DNA from: Pseudomonas psychrophila HA-4
Lineage (GTDB): Bacteria > Pseudomonadota > Gammaproteobacteria > Pseudomonadales > Pseudomonadaceae
Direction: 5' to 3'
NCBI RefSeq assembly: GCF_000282975.1
Contig: NZ_ALJC01000093.1
Span: 108,091-172,090 of the forward strand
DNA: 64,000 bases
In this document: positions 16,405 to 24,593 of the stretch, in pieces
Numbering within the stretch: position 1 is the first letter of the stretch
Layout of the letters: every line of letters begins with the position of its first letter
The notes under the pieces: model-generated
Seen by the model: only the letters and a program-made list of their open reading frames with translations
Told to the model about the DNA's origin: nothing
The model's database searches: none
Program-made: the position numbers and the translations under genes

Positions 16405-17805
16405 ATGATTCGCCCAACGTTATTGGCTCTCGCGCTATTTTCAGTGATCAACTGTGCTTGCGCCCAATCCGTTTCACCTCTGCCGCACTCACCCGGTACA
16501 CCTTATGCCGCCAGCGGTCTGGCAGACCGTATTGTGCTGACCCCCGGCGCCAATCCCGCTCGGGAAATGGCCGTGACCTTTCGCACCGATACGCGCCAGC
16601 AAGCGTCTCAGTTGCAGTTGGCAATAGCGCTCGATGGCCCACAACTGGACAAGGCAGCTCATTTACTTGAAGGCAAACAGGTGAGCCTAGACACCGAAAA
16701 CGGTGCAGCCCTTTACCATCAAGTGCGCCTACATGATTTGCAGCCAGACACCGCCTATGTGTACCGCGTCAAAGGTGCCGAAGGCTGGAGCGAATGGTTG
16801 CAGTTCCATACCCCGACCGAAGCGTTCAAACCGTTTAACTTTATCTACATGGGCGATATGCAGAACGACATCTTGTCGTTGGCCTCGCGCAGTATTCGTC
16901 AGGCGCTGCACAGTGTGGCTAATCCGGCGTTGGTCGTGCATGCAGGGGACTTAGTTTCGCAACGCGATGATTTGGTACACGACGATCAATGGGGCGAATG
17001 GAATCAGGCAGGCGGCTACAACTACGCGATGCTTCCCCAAGTCGTCGCTATTGGTAATCACGAATACTTGGACAGCACTAACCCTGACGGCACTGAAGGC
17101 CGCACCCTGAGCCCGCACTGGAGCCGTCAGTTTGCGTTGCCGGACAACGGCGTGCCGGGTTTGAAGAACACCACTTATTTTGTTGATTACCAAGGCGTGC
17201 GTTTTATCGTGCTGGATGGCACTGCGGCGCTCGACATGGGCACGTTGACCAAGCAAACCGAATGGCTTGAGAAGAGCCTGAAAAACAGCCCGGCGCGCTG
17301 GAACATTGTGGTCAATCACCAACCCGTATTCACCTGCGCTCGCCCCGAAGATACCGAGCCGTTGAAGGCCGCATGGAAACCGCTGTTCGAGCAGTACGCG
17401 GTCGATTTGGTATTGCAGGGTCATGACCATTGCTACAGCCGCGTCACCCACGAAGCCGGGCGTGAAGCCGCCAGCCTGGCCCGTGCAGGAGGTCAGGTTC
17501 AGGGGCCGGTGTATATGGTGTCGGTGGCGGGTTCGAAGATGTATGGCCTCAATGACCGCGCCCAACTGCAACCGGATCGCAGCGCCGAAGAAACCCAGCT
17601 GTATCAAACTATCGACGTCCAGAACGCAAGCCTCAAAGTGCGCAGCTATACGGCAGCGGGCACGTTGTATGACGCCTTTGACCTAGAACGCGATGCCGAC
17701 AATCGCAATCACCTGATCGAGCCTGTGGACGACTTGCCAGCCGAACGCGCCTGTCATGGTACCGTCGGCCCGGATGGTTATCCGTGTAAGTCGCGGGGTA
17801 AGTGA
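16405..17805 (+). CDS. Secreted purple-acid-phosphatase-like metallophosphoesterase
   Basis: A 466-residue precursor with a signal peptide (about 20 residues, ending ACA). Residues 35-140 form a fibronectin-like domain (LQPDTAYVYRVKG), and 145 onward the calcineurin-like phosphoesterase domain. Metal ligands are visible: Asp151 in YMGDMQ, Asp182 in HAGDL, Asn218 in IGNHE, His in VVNHQP, and two in GHDHCYS. At the position of the metal-binding Tyr of plant purple acid phosphatases (D-x-x-Y) there is Ser185, so the purple charge-transfer residue is absent. AAGGAGG lies four bases before the ATG. It likely frees phosphate from organic esters in the periplasm or outside and is PhoB-controlled by the box just upstream. 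Confidence 0.88.
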   Translation: MIRPTLLALALFSVINCACAQSVSPLPHSPGTPYAASGLADRIVLTPGANPAREMAVTFRTDTRQQASQLQLAIALDGPQLDKAAHLLEGKQVSLDTENGAALYHQVRLHDLQPDTAYVYRVKGAEGWSEWLQFHTPTEAFKPFNFIYMGDMQNDILSLASRSIRQALHSVANPALVVHAGDLVSQRDDLVHDDQWGEWNQAGGYNYAMLPQVVAIGNHEYLDSTNPDGTEGRTLSPHWSRQFALPDNGVPGLKNTTYFVDYQGVRFIVLDGTAALDMGTLTKQTEWLEKSLKNSPARWNIVVNHQPVFTCARPEDTEPLKAAWKPLFEQYAVDLVLQGHDHCYSRVTHEAGREAASLARAGGQVQGPVYMVSVAGSKMYGLNDRAQLQPDRSAEETQLYQTIDVQNASLKVRSYTAAGTLYDAFDLERDADNRNHLIEPVDDLPAERACHGTVGPDGYPCKSRGK

Positions 17806-17846
17806 GCTTCAACGCGTAGCGACTATATGGCTCGTTAATCAACGCC

Positions 17847-19400
17847 TCAGGTAATCGGTGCTGGGTTGAACAGGGTGATGTCGTTGTACAGTTTGTGCTG
17901 TTCGGCCCAGGTGCGTTTTTTGCCGCTGGCCACATCCAGGTAATAGTGGAACAGCTCCCAACCCAGGTCTTCGATGCTCGCCCGCCCGGTGGCAATACGC
18001 CCGGCATCGATGTCAATCAGGTCCGGCCAGCGCTGGGCCAGTTCGGTGCGGGTCGACACTTTGACCACCGGCGCCATCGCCAAGCCATACGGCGTTCCGC
18101 GCCCGGTGGTGAACACGTGCAGGTTCATCCCGGCCGCCAGCTGCAAGGTTCCGCAGACAAAGTCACTGGCTGGCGTCGCACAAAAAATCAGCCCTTTGCG
18201 TTTGAAACGCTCGCCTGGGCCAAGCACGCCATTGATCGCGCTGCTACCGGATTTAACAATGGAGCCCAGCGATTTTTCGACGATGTTCGACAACCCGCCT
18301 TTTTTGTTGCCCGGGGTCGTGTTGGCGCTGCGATCCGCTTCGCCTTTGGCCAGGTAACGGTCGTACCAGTCCATTTCACGCACCAGTTCCTGGGCAACTT
18401 CCTGGCTTTGCGCACGTGAGGTCAGCAGGTAAATGGCGTCGCGCACTTCGGTGACTTCGGAGAACATTACGGTCGCTCCGGCCCGCAGCAACAAGTCTGA
18501 GGCGTAACCCAGTGCCGGGTTAGCGGTGATCCCGGAAAACGCATCGCTGCCGCCGCATTGCATGCCCAGAATCAGCTCGGACGCCGGCACGGTTTCGCGG
18601 CGGCGCTGATCGAGCTTTTTCAAACGGGTTTCGGCCAGCGCCATGATCTGCTTGACCATTTCGGTAAAGCCGTGACTGGCATCTTGCAGGCGGTACAACC
18701 ACGGCTCGCTGAGGTCCACCGAGCTGTCGTTGTCGTGCATCACTTGCCCGGCCTGCAATTTCTCGCAGCCCAAACTGATAACCAATGCTTCGCCGCCCAA
18801 GTTAGGGTTGCGCGCCAGATTGCGCACGGTGCGAATCGGGATGTAGGCGTCGGTGGCGCTGATCGCCACGCCGCAGCCGTAGCTGTGGGTCAGGGCCACG
18901 ACTTCGTCGACATTCGGGTACTTGGGCAGCAGTTCGTCGCGGATACGCTTGACCGCATGGTTCAACACCCCGGTCACGCATTGCACGGTGGTGGTGATAC
19001 CCAGAATATTGCGCGTACCGACGGTGCCGTCAGCGTTGCGATAGCCCTCAAACGTGAAGCCTTCAAGCGGCGCCTGCGCGGCCGGTGTCTCGGTGGCCAA
19101 CGGCAGGCTGTCCAGCGGCGGCGCAGTAGGCATGCGCAACTGGTCTTCATTGACCCAACTGCCACGGGGGATCGCTTGCAAGGCGTAGCCGATGGTTTGG
19201 CCATAGCGAATGACTTCGCCACCTTCGGCGATGTCGACCAGCGTGACCTTGTGGCTCTGCGGCACAAAATCCAAGGTAATGAGGCCATCGGCAAGCTCAG
19301 TCCCAGCCGGTACGCCTTGGTCGTTCACCACCACCGCCACGTTATCCAGCGCATGCAGTTGGATGGTGCGCGGCGAATCGGAATGTTCAATCAACGTCAT
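17847..19400 (-). CDS. garD: Galactarate dehydratase
   Basis: A 517-residue enzyme of the UxaA/GarD family, close in length to E. coli GarD (523). An N-terminal SAF-like domain (residues 1-90; [14 protein letters not shown]) is followed by the catalytic region with [35 protein letters not shown] and [20 protein letters not shown], whose cysteines and histidine fit iron binding. It dehydrates D-galactarate to 5-dehydro-4-deoxy-glucarate, the substrate of KdgD encoded upstream on the same strand. A strong terminator lies between kdgD and garD, so garD probably has its own promoter in the 77-base stretch before it. Confidence 0.9.
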   Translation of the reverse strand: MTLIEHSDSPRTIQLHALDNVAVVVNDQGVPAGTELADGLITLDFVPQSHKVTLVDIAEGGEVIRYGQTIGYALQAIPRGSWVNEDQLRMPTAPPLDSLPLATETPAAQAPLEGFTFEGYRNADGTVGTRNILGITTTVQCVTGVLNHAVKRIRDELLPKYPNVDEVVALTHSYGCGVAISATDAYIPIRTVRNLARNPNLGGEALVISLGCEKLQAGQVMHDNDSSVDLSEPWLYRLQDASHGFTEMVKQIMALAETRLKKLDQRRRETVPASELILGMQCGGSDAFSGITANPALGYASDLLLRAGATVMFSEVTEVRDAIYLLTSRAQSQEVAQELVREMDWYDRYLAKGEADRSANTTPGNKKGGLSNIVEKSLGSIVKSGSSAINGVLGPGERFKRKGLIFCATPASDFVCGTLQLAAGMNLHVFTTGRGTPYGLAMAPVVKVSTRTELAQRWPDLIDIDAGRIATGRASIEDLGWELFHYYLDVASGKKRTWAEQHKLYNDITLFNPAPIT

Positions 19401-19477
19401 GACGCCGCCTTTTAAGGAATTATTGTTATGTGCGGGTGAAGGTTGCTCTGTCTAACACGAGACGATTTCCTAACGCA

Positions 19478-19505
19478 AAAGGCCGCTGATTGATCAGCGG
19501 CCTTT
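19478..19505 (-). terminator. Intrinsic terminator after kdgD
   Basis: AAAGGCCGCTGA and TCAGCGGCCTTT form a perfect 12-base stem with a four-base loop, followed on the minus strand by TTTTGCG. It lies 8 bases beyond the kdgD stop and 77 bases before garD. Confidence 0.85.
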
Positions 19506-19513
19506 GGAATTCT

Positions 19514-20425
19514 TTACTGCGGACCTTGCTTGTCGATCAAGGCCGCCAGGGCTTCGTATTCTTCTGGCAACAAATCAGTCAGCGGGGTGCGAACCGGGCC
19601 TGCGCTATAACCAGAAATGGTGGCCCCGGCCTTGACGATGCTCACCGCGTAACCGGCTTTGCGGTTGCGGATGTCCAGGTACGGCAGGAAGAAGTCGTCG
19701 ATCATCTTGCCGACGGTGGCGTGATCTTCGCGGGCAATGGCGTGGTAGAAATCCATTGCGGTTTTCGGGATGAAGTTGAACACCGCCGATGAGTAAACCG
19801 GCACGCCCAGCGCCTTGTAAGCCGCAGCGTAGACTTCGGCTGTCGGCAAGCCACCCAGGTAGCTGAAACGGTCGCCAAGACGGCGGCGGATCGAGACCAT
19901 CAGTTCGATGTCACCCAGACCATCTTTGTAGCCGATGAGGTTCGGGCAGCGCTCGGCCAGTTGCTCCAGCAGCGGCGCGGTCAGGCGGCAAACGTTGCGG
20001 TTGTAAACGATGACGCCGATTTTGACCGACTTGCACACGGCTTCAACGTGGGCGGCAACGCCATCTTGGCTGGCTTCGGTCAGGTAGTGCGGCAACAGCA
20101 GCAGGCCTTTGGCGCCCAGACGTTCGGCTTCTTGTGCGTACTCGATGGCTTGACGCGTCGAACCGCCAACACCGGCCAGAATTGGCACGCTGGTGGCACA
20201 GGTATCGACGGCGGTTTTGATCACCTGCGAATATTCGCTGGCCGCCAGGGAAAAGAACTCACCGGTGCCGCCTGCCGCGAACAGGGCTGAAGCACCATAC
20301 GGGGCCAGCCATTCCAGACGCTTGATGTAGCCCTCACGGTGGAAGTCACCTTGAGCGGTGAAATCGGTTAGCGGAAAAGACAGTAGGCCGGACGAGAGGA
20401 TGGACTTCAGTTCTTGTGGATTCAT
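19514..20425 (-). CDS. kdgD: 5-dehydro-4-deoxyglucarate dehydratase
   Basis: A 303-residue class I aldolase-fold enzyme of the DapA/NanA superfamily. The Schiff-base lysine is Lys167 in [10 protein letters not shown], the catalytic tyrosine Tyr141 in VIVYNRN, and the carboxylate-binding GTGE motif is at 53-56 ([10 protein letters not shown]). The GYKDG context and length are those of KdgD. It converts 5-dehydro-4-deoxyglucarate to 2,5-dioxopentanoate with loss of water and CO2, the joint step of galactarate and glucarate breakdown. Its promoter carries a palindromic operator. No transporter, glucarate dehydratase or dioxopentanoate dehydrogenase gene is present beside it. Confidence 0.93.
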   Translation of the reverse strand: MNPQELKSILSSGLLSFPLTDFTAQGDFHREGYIKRLEWLAPYGASALFAAGGTGEFFSLAASEYSQVIKTAVDTCATSVPILAGVGGSTRQAIEYAQEAERLGAKGLLLLPHYLTEASQDGVAAHVEAVCKSVKIGVIVYNRNVCRLTAPLLEQLAERCPNLIGYKDGLGDIELMVSIRRRLGDRFSYLGGLPTAEVYAAAYKALGVPVYSSAVFNFIPKTAMDFYHAIAREDHATVGKMIDDFFLPYLDIRNRKAGYAVSIVKAGATISGYSAGPVRTPLTDLLPEEYEALAALIDKQGPQ

Positions 20426-20481
20426 TATTCGAACACCCTAGGAGCTTATTGTGATGAAAAAGACGGCAGCGCTTCCGCTGT

Positions 20482-20501
20482 GTCGTACGTCATCGTACAA
20501 C
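20482..20501 (-). promoter_or_regulatory. Palindromic operator in the kdgD promoter
   Basis: GTCGTACG-TCAT-CGTACAAC is a 20-base inverted repeat with 7 of 8 positions matching in each arm. The GTnGTACG/CGTACnAC form is typical of GntR/FadR-type sugar-acid regulators. It overlaps the -10 element of the predicted kdgD promoter, so binding should repress. Confidence 0.65.
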
Positions 20502-20519
20502 TAATAATATTATCGTCAA
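20492..20519 (-). promoter_or_regulatory. Predicted sigma-70 promoter of kdgD
   Basis: On the minus strand TTGACG (20519-20514) and TACGAT (20497-20492) are separated by 16 bases. The -10 is about 67 bases before the kdgD ATG and lies inside the palindromic operator. Confidence 0.5.
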
Positions 20520-20684
20520 TCCCCCATTCTTTAAATGGCAGGTACGCGTCCTCGCCCGCTGCGTATGCGCCGACGCTAAAACAGCGGTTTAAAGGGCTTA
20601 GTGGGAGATCAGGTGAACCGCAAATAATTTCTCACAAGAGATACGTTGTCTTAGGAACCTGATTAAAGGCGCCTGCGAGCGGTA

Positions 20685-21167
20685 TCAGTCCTTGGGACCT
20701 TTGACCGGATAAGACACAAACGGCTTGATTTCCTTGAGCACAAACATGCTCTGCATTTCTTTGATCCCGGTTAGGCGCCGAATGACCGACATGGCAAAGT
20801 CGGCAAATGTGTCCAGATCACGCGAGACCACCTGCAATAAAAAATCCGCATCGCCACCGATGCTATAGCAAGCCACCACGTCTTCCAGGGCCATGACCTC
20901 CTGCTCAAACTTGCGCGCTTCAACTTCGCTGTGTCGATCAATCGTGACCCGCACAAACACTAAAACGCCGAGGCCGATCTTGCGTCTATCCAGCACCGCG
21001 CGATAACCCTGAATTACCTTGTGCTCTTCCAGTTGCCGCACCCGGCGCCAGCAAGGCGAAGCCGACATGCCGATGTCGTCTGCCAACGTCTGATTGGTGG
21101 TGCGTCCATCCTGCTGCAAAGCAGCAAGAATTTTGGCGTCGATAGCACTTAACGTCTGCTCGGTCAT
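20685..21167 (-). CDS. Lrp/AsnC-family transcriptional regulator
   Basis: A 160-residue regulator. The N-terminal helix-turn-helix is LAALQQDGRTTNQTLADDIGMSASPCWRRVRQLE in its family form, followed by IQGYRAVLDRRKIGL; the C-terminal part is the RAM ligand domain (VVACYSIGGDADFLLQVV). Proteins of this group bind amino acids and assemble as octamers. It is divergent from a LysE-type exporter gene 137 bases away, a common arrangement in which the regulator turns on export of the amino acid it senses. It is somewhat closer to the BkdR/Lrp branch than to AsnC, but the ligand cannot be read. Confidence 0.9.
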   Translation of the reverse strand: MTEQTLSAIDAKILAALQQDGRTTNQTLADDIGMSASPCWRRVRQLEEHKVIQGYRAVLDRRKIGLGVLVFVRVTIDRHSEVEARKFEQEVMALEDVVACYSIGGDADFLLQVVSRDLDTFADFAMSVIRRLTGIKEMQSMFVLKEIKPFVSYPVKGPKD

Positions 21168-21304
21168 AAATACCTATCCATTAGTTTTTAGCGGTAAATC
21201 TGACCCAAATTAAGCCATTCAACAACACAAACAGACGAATTTAACCCTTGCCTCGGAGATATGCTTATTCACACAAAAAAATCACCCTTGGACGAATTCA
21301 ACTC

Positions 21305-21931
21305 ATGCTCGCACTTTCTCAAGCGCTGACTTACACCGCTGCCCTTGGTATTGCAGCGGCTATTCCTGGCCCAGGAATGGCTGCCCTCGTTGCACGAAGC
21401 GTCAGTGGTGGCGCGCTGCTCGGCTTCAGTTTGTTAGTGGGATTAATTGTTGGGGACTTGATTTATCTGTCTTTCGCCGTGTTCGGCCTCAGCTTGATTG
21501 CCCACTATTTCGACGCCTTATTTGTAGTGGTGCGCGGGTGCGCGGCGATTTACCTGTGTTACCTGGCGTGGCAATTTTGGTGGGCAAAACCGCAGCCGGT
21601 GTCGGCAGGTCGGCCGATCAACAAACAGGAACTGTTCAGCGCCTGGCTGTCCGGCCTAACCATCACCTTGGGCAACCCGAAGACCATCGCCTTCTATCTC
21701 GCGCTGCTGCCGCTGGTCATTAATCTGGAGTCGGTGTCACTGCACACCTGGGGGCTCATGCTTGTGCCGCTGACCATTGCAGTGCTGTTCATTGTCGGCG
21801 GCCTGTTTGTACTGGGCGCGGTGCGGATTCGCCATGTGCTCGCCAGCCAGCGTGCGCAACATTTTTTGTTCAGAGGTGCAGCGCTGATGATGCTAGGGGC
21901 GGCTGGGGCCATGTGGGTTCAGAACCTGTAA
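21305..21931 (+). CDS. LysE/RhtB-family amino acid exporter
   Basis: A 208-residue inner-membrane protein with about six hydrophobic segments. Family marks are AAIPGPGMAALVARSVSGG near the start and TITLGNPKTIAFYLALLP in the middle, corresponding to the conserved PGP and GNPK blocks of LysE/RhtB carriers. The start is taken at ATG 21305, which begins the first helix; a longer reading to 21248 adds residues with no family match. It is divergent from an Lrp-type regulator and probably controlled by it. Substrate unknown; threonine/homoserine or basic amino acids are the usual choices. Confidence 0.88.
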   Translation: MLALSQALTYTAALGIAAAIPGPGMAALVARSVSGGALLGFSLLVGLIVGDLIYLSFAVFGLSLIAHYFDALFVVVRGCAAIYLCYLAWQFWWAKPQPVSAGRPINKQELFSAWLSGLTITLGNPKTIAFYLALLPLVINLESVSLHTWGLMLVPLTIAVLFIVGGLFVLGAVRIRHVLASQRAQHFLFRGAALMMLGAAGAMWVQNL

Positions 21932-22290
21932 TGGCGCAATATCCGTTCATGTTCTAACGGGTATTCATCTCGGCAACAACTTAAGTGATTGCACGTCTAG
22001 GTGAGCGTTTAATCAGCGCTTTGACTTTGGCACACGGGCCTTTATTACGTTGGCCTGTAGAACCTCACCCACCTAGAAATCTTATTTAACTGCGCAATAC
22101 GTTGCGCAGTTAAATGTTCAGAAGAACGTGCGAATTAAATTTTTATCGGTTTAGTAGAGTCTGATTCATGGCGTGAAAAAGAACCCTTTGAGTTTAGGAA
22201 ATGCAGATAGACAGTCGATTACCCCGCGCGCTCTTAAAGCTCAAAAGATCGCGAGGCGAGCTCGCTACTACCAGATATCAGGGGGGAGAG
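21932..22290. other. Intergenic region with one strong palindrome
   Basis: No gene is seen in this 359-base stretch between the exporter and terD, which converge. Its only clear structure is the 14-base-stem palindrome at 22084-22115. The remainder has no repeat or RNA-like feature that I could recognise. Confidence 0.4.
22084..22115. terminator. Perfect 14-base stem-loop between exporter and terD
   Basis: ATTTAACTGCGCAA and TTGCGCAGTTAAAT pair perfectly around the tetraloop TACG. It lies between two convergent genes and has A/T-rich ends on both sides, so a bidirectional terminator is likely, although it is 153 bases past the exporter stop and 176 bases past the terD stop and no long T-run follows. 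Confidence 0.5.
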
Positions 22291-22869
22291 TTAACCCAGG
22301 TTTACGCCGTAATCTTTAGCCAGCGGACCCAAACCGCCCGCAAAGCCTTGACCGATAGCCTTGAACTTCCATTCGCCACTATGGCTGTACAGCTCGCCGA
22401 AGATCATGGCGGTTTCAGTCGAAGCATCTTCACTCAGGTCAAAGCGTGCCAACTCCTTACCGTTGGCCTTGTTCACGACACGCATGTAAGCGTTCGAAAC
22501 TTGACCAAAGCTTTGCTTGCGACTGTCTGCTTCGTGGATGGTCACCGCAAACACCAGCCGTTTGGTTTCAGGAGCAAAGCCCGCGAGGTTAACATTGACT
22601 TGCTCATCGTCACCTTCGCCTGCGCCCGAGCGATTGTCGCCCTGGTGCACCACGTTGCCGTCCGGCGAAGTTTTATTGTTGTAGAACACAAAGCTACCGT
22701 CATTCAGCACTTTGCCGCTCTCGCCAACTATAAACACCGAGGCATCCAGATCGAACTCCGCGCCATCCGTTACTCGCGGATCCCAACCCAAACCAACAAT
22801 CACTTCTGTCAGGCCCGGTGCTTCTTTGGTCAAGGAGACATTGCCGCCTTTACTCAGACTTACTGCCAT
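22291..22869 (-). CDS. terD: Tellurium-resistance/stress protein TerD
   Basis: A 192-residue TerD-domain protein. Conserved blocks are [34 protein letters not shown] and [14 protein letters not shown], which carry the acidic residues that bind calcium; [16 protein letters not shown] and the closing [15 protein letters not shown] complete the family pattern. The start at 22869 is preferred over the ATG two codons earlier because it matches the family N-terminus. It is the last gene of the ter block. TerD proteins act in tellurite resistance, phage and colicin resistance and general stress; the molecular mechanism is unsettled. Confidence 0.94.
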   Translation of the reverse strand: MAVSLSKGGNVSLTKEAPGLTEVIVGLGWDPRVTDGAEFDLDASVFIVGESGKVLNDGSFVFYNNKTSPDGNVVHQGDNRSGAGEGDDEQVNVNLAGFAPETKRLVFAVTIHEADSRKQSFGQVSNAYMRVVNKANGKELARFDLSEDASTETAMIFGELYSHSGEWKFKAIGQGFAGGLGPLAKDYGVNLG

Positions 22870-22908
22870 GTTCATGAACCCTTATATGAATAGTTAAATG
22901 GGTGCAGA

Positions 22909-23001
22909 TTAAAATGCCCTACCCTCGCGTTTAGCCAAGTCATAACGAGCACGTTCACCGTATGTTTCCTGGCTGCGGCCTTTAGAACGGGGAAGTGCCA
23001 T
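22909..23001 (-). CDS. 30-residue basic miniprotein gene between terC and terD
   Basis: A 31-codon frame (including stop) begins with ATG at 23001, nine bases after a strong AGGAGG. The peptide starts MALPRSKGRSQETYGERARY and is rich in Arg and Lys. It fills most of the 157-base space between terC and terD on the same strand. The good ribosome binding site and operon position argue for a real gene; the shortness and lack of a known family argue for caution. Confidence 0.45.
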   Translation of the reverse strand: MALPRSKGRSQETYGERARYDLAKREGRAF

Positions 23002-23026
23002 CAGTCCCCCCCCTCCTAACGCGTGT

Positions 23027-24070
23027 TCAAGCATTCGTGTCTTTTTTAACGTCCGATTGCTCTTCTTTACCTGGAAAAATAATGCTGGCCACGATACCGA
23101 TCGCCAATACCACTAACACCACCAACAGACTGGTGTTGGGTTCAATGCTGATGCCATGGCCAAACAGGTGGTTGGTTGCATTCAGCGCCAGCTTGGCAGC
23201 GATAAAGAACAACAATGCGACCACCGATTTTTCCAGGTGCACCAAGTAGCGTTTAAGGGCTTCGAGTACGAAGTACATGGTCCGCAAGCCGAGAATCGCA
23301 AACATCATGGCTGAGTACACAATCAACGGTTCACGGCTCACGGCGATAACAGCGGGCACCGAGTCGAAAGCAAACAGGATGTCTGACACTTCAACCACCA
23401 CCACGCACAGAAACAGCGGAGTCGCGAACAAGGCGCCTTTGCCGACCAAGGTCATGCCTTTGTTTTCAGGTTTGGTGATCTCTGTTTCAAGCTCTTTGCG
23501 CGACACAAAGAAGTTATGTCCGTGCAGCTTTGGCCAAACCGGAAACAGCTTTTTCGCAAACCGATAAGCGATGTGCTTTGAGTAATCTTCGTCTTTATCT
23601 TCTTCGTTGCCGCGCAACATCATGATTGCAGTCCAGGCGACGATCACTGCAAATAGCACTTCAACCCACGGACCAAACGCCAGCAGGCCGGTACCAATGG
23701 CCACGAAGATCAGGCGGAATACGATGGCGCCGATGATGCCCCAGTACAGCACGCGGTGACGCAGCACATCGGGGATCTTGAACCAGGCAAAGATCGCCAT
23801 GAACACAAACAGGTTGTCGACGCTGAGGACTTTTTCCAGCGCATAACCGGTGACAAACAAGCTGGCCACACTTGGCCCATGCGCGTAGTACAGGTAGCCC
23901 GCAAAGGCGAGCGAGATCAGTACCCAAAAAACTGACCAGACGGCCGCGTTGGTCAAAGTGACCGGTTTATCGCTTTTGTGGGTAAACAGGTCGATTGCCA
24001 AAGCAATGACCGCCAAAGCCACAAATACAGCGATGGTCGTTGGCGGAAAGCCAATTGCCGTGTTTTCCAT
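23027..24070 (-). CDS. terC: TerC-family integral membrane protein
   Basis: A 347-residue protein with eight or nine membrane segments. TerC signatures are EKVLSVDNLFVFMAIFAWF and VEVSDILFAFDSVPAVIAVS; the intramembrane Asp residues in these two blocks are the family hallmark and probably bind metal. GAGGGC just before ATG 24070 decides the start; a longer reading from 24088 would run into the terB stop region. It lies seven bases after terB. TerC is the membrane part of the Ter system and may help move manganese or other metals, as in related proteins. Confidence 0.94.
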   Translation of the reverse strand: MENTAIGFPPTTIAVFVALAVIALAIDLFTHKSDKPVTLTNAAVWSVFWVLISLAFAGYLYYAHGPSVASLFVTGYALEKVLSVDNLFVFMAIFAWFKIPDVLRHRVLYWGIIGAIVFRLIFVAIGTGLLAFGPWVEVLFAVIVAWTAIMMLRGNEEDKDEDYSKHIAYRFAKKLFPVWPKLHGHNFFVSRKELETEITKPENKGMTLVGKGALFATPLFLCVVVVEVSDILFAFDSVPAVIAVSREPLIVYSAMMFAILGLRTMYFVLEALKRYLVHLEKSVVALLFFIAAKLALNATNHLFGHGISIEPNTSLLVVLVVLAIGIVASIIFPGKEEQSDVKKDTNA

Positions 24071-24077
24071 GATGCCC

Positions 24078-24527
24078 TCAGAGATCAAAATCGCCGGGGC
24101 TTAGCCCCAGCTCATTACAAATAGCGCGGCAAACAGCCCGCTCACTTTCGTCAAAGTTGCCGTCCGCACTGCCGATGGCACAACAAACACGCACCAACAG
24201 ACGAGCCGCATCTTCTTTTTTACGTAGCTGACCGACCGACTTCAGCGCTACAGCCCGACCGATCTGCTGATCAAATTCAAATTGTTCACACACCTCATTG
24301 AAGGACGTGATCACGTCTTTAACGTCAAACGCCTTCAACTCTTTCGAGTTTTGAATAAACCCGATCATTTTCTGTTTTTCATCACTGCTGATGTCGCCAT
24401 CAGCAGCCGCGACCAGCGCGCACCCAGAGACCACAGCCTCCATGAATTCGCGATTTTTGAACTTGCTGACTTCTGACGAGAGCTTGTCTCGGGCAGCCGT
24501 TGCGTTGGTTTTCAGCCATTCAAGCAT
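24078..24527 (-). CDS. terB: Tellurite resistance protein TerB
   Basis: A 149-residue all-helical protein of the TerB family. The repeated acidic metal-binding helices are visible as VAAADGDISSDEKQKMIGFI and CCAIGSADGNFDESERAVCRAI. TerB is soluble and known to associate with TerC at the membrane. It stands between terA (66 bases upstream, with a palindrome in the gap) and terC (seven bases downstream) and is surely cotranscribed with the latter. Confidence 0.93.
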   Translation of the reverse strand: MLEWLKTNATAARDKLSSEVSKFKNREFMEAVVSGCALVAAADGDISSDEKQKMIGFIQNSKELKAFDVKDVITSFNEVCEQFEFDQQIGRAVALKSVGQLRKKEDAARLLVRVCCAIGSADGNFDESERAVCRAICNELGLSPGDFDL

Positions 24528-24558
24528 GGTCGTCGCCTTGTCAAAGATTGAGGGAATA

Positions 24559-24578
24559 CCACCTGCCTAGGCAGGTGG
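24559..24578. repeat. Perfect 20-base palindrome between terA and terB
   Basis: CCACCTGCCT-AGGCAGGTGG is self-complementary without a spacer. It sits in the 66-base gap between terA and terB. It could be a protein binding site, an mRNA processing or stabilising hairpin, or a weak terminator; no T-run follows. Confidence 0.5.
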
Positions 24579-24593
24579 CCTGTTACACAGTGC

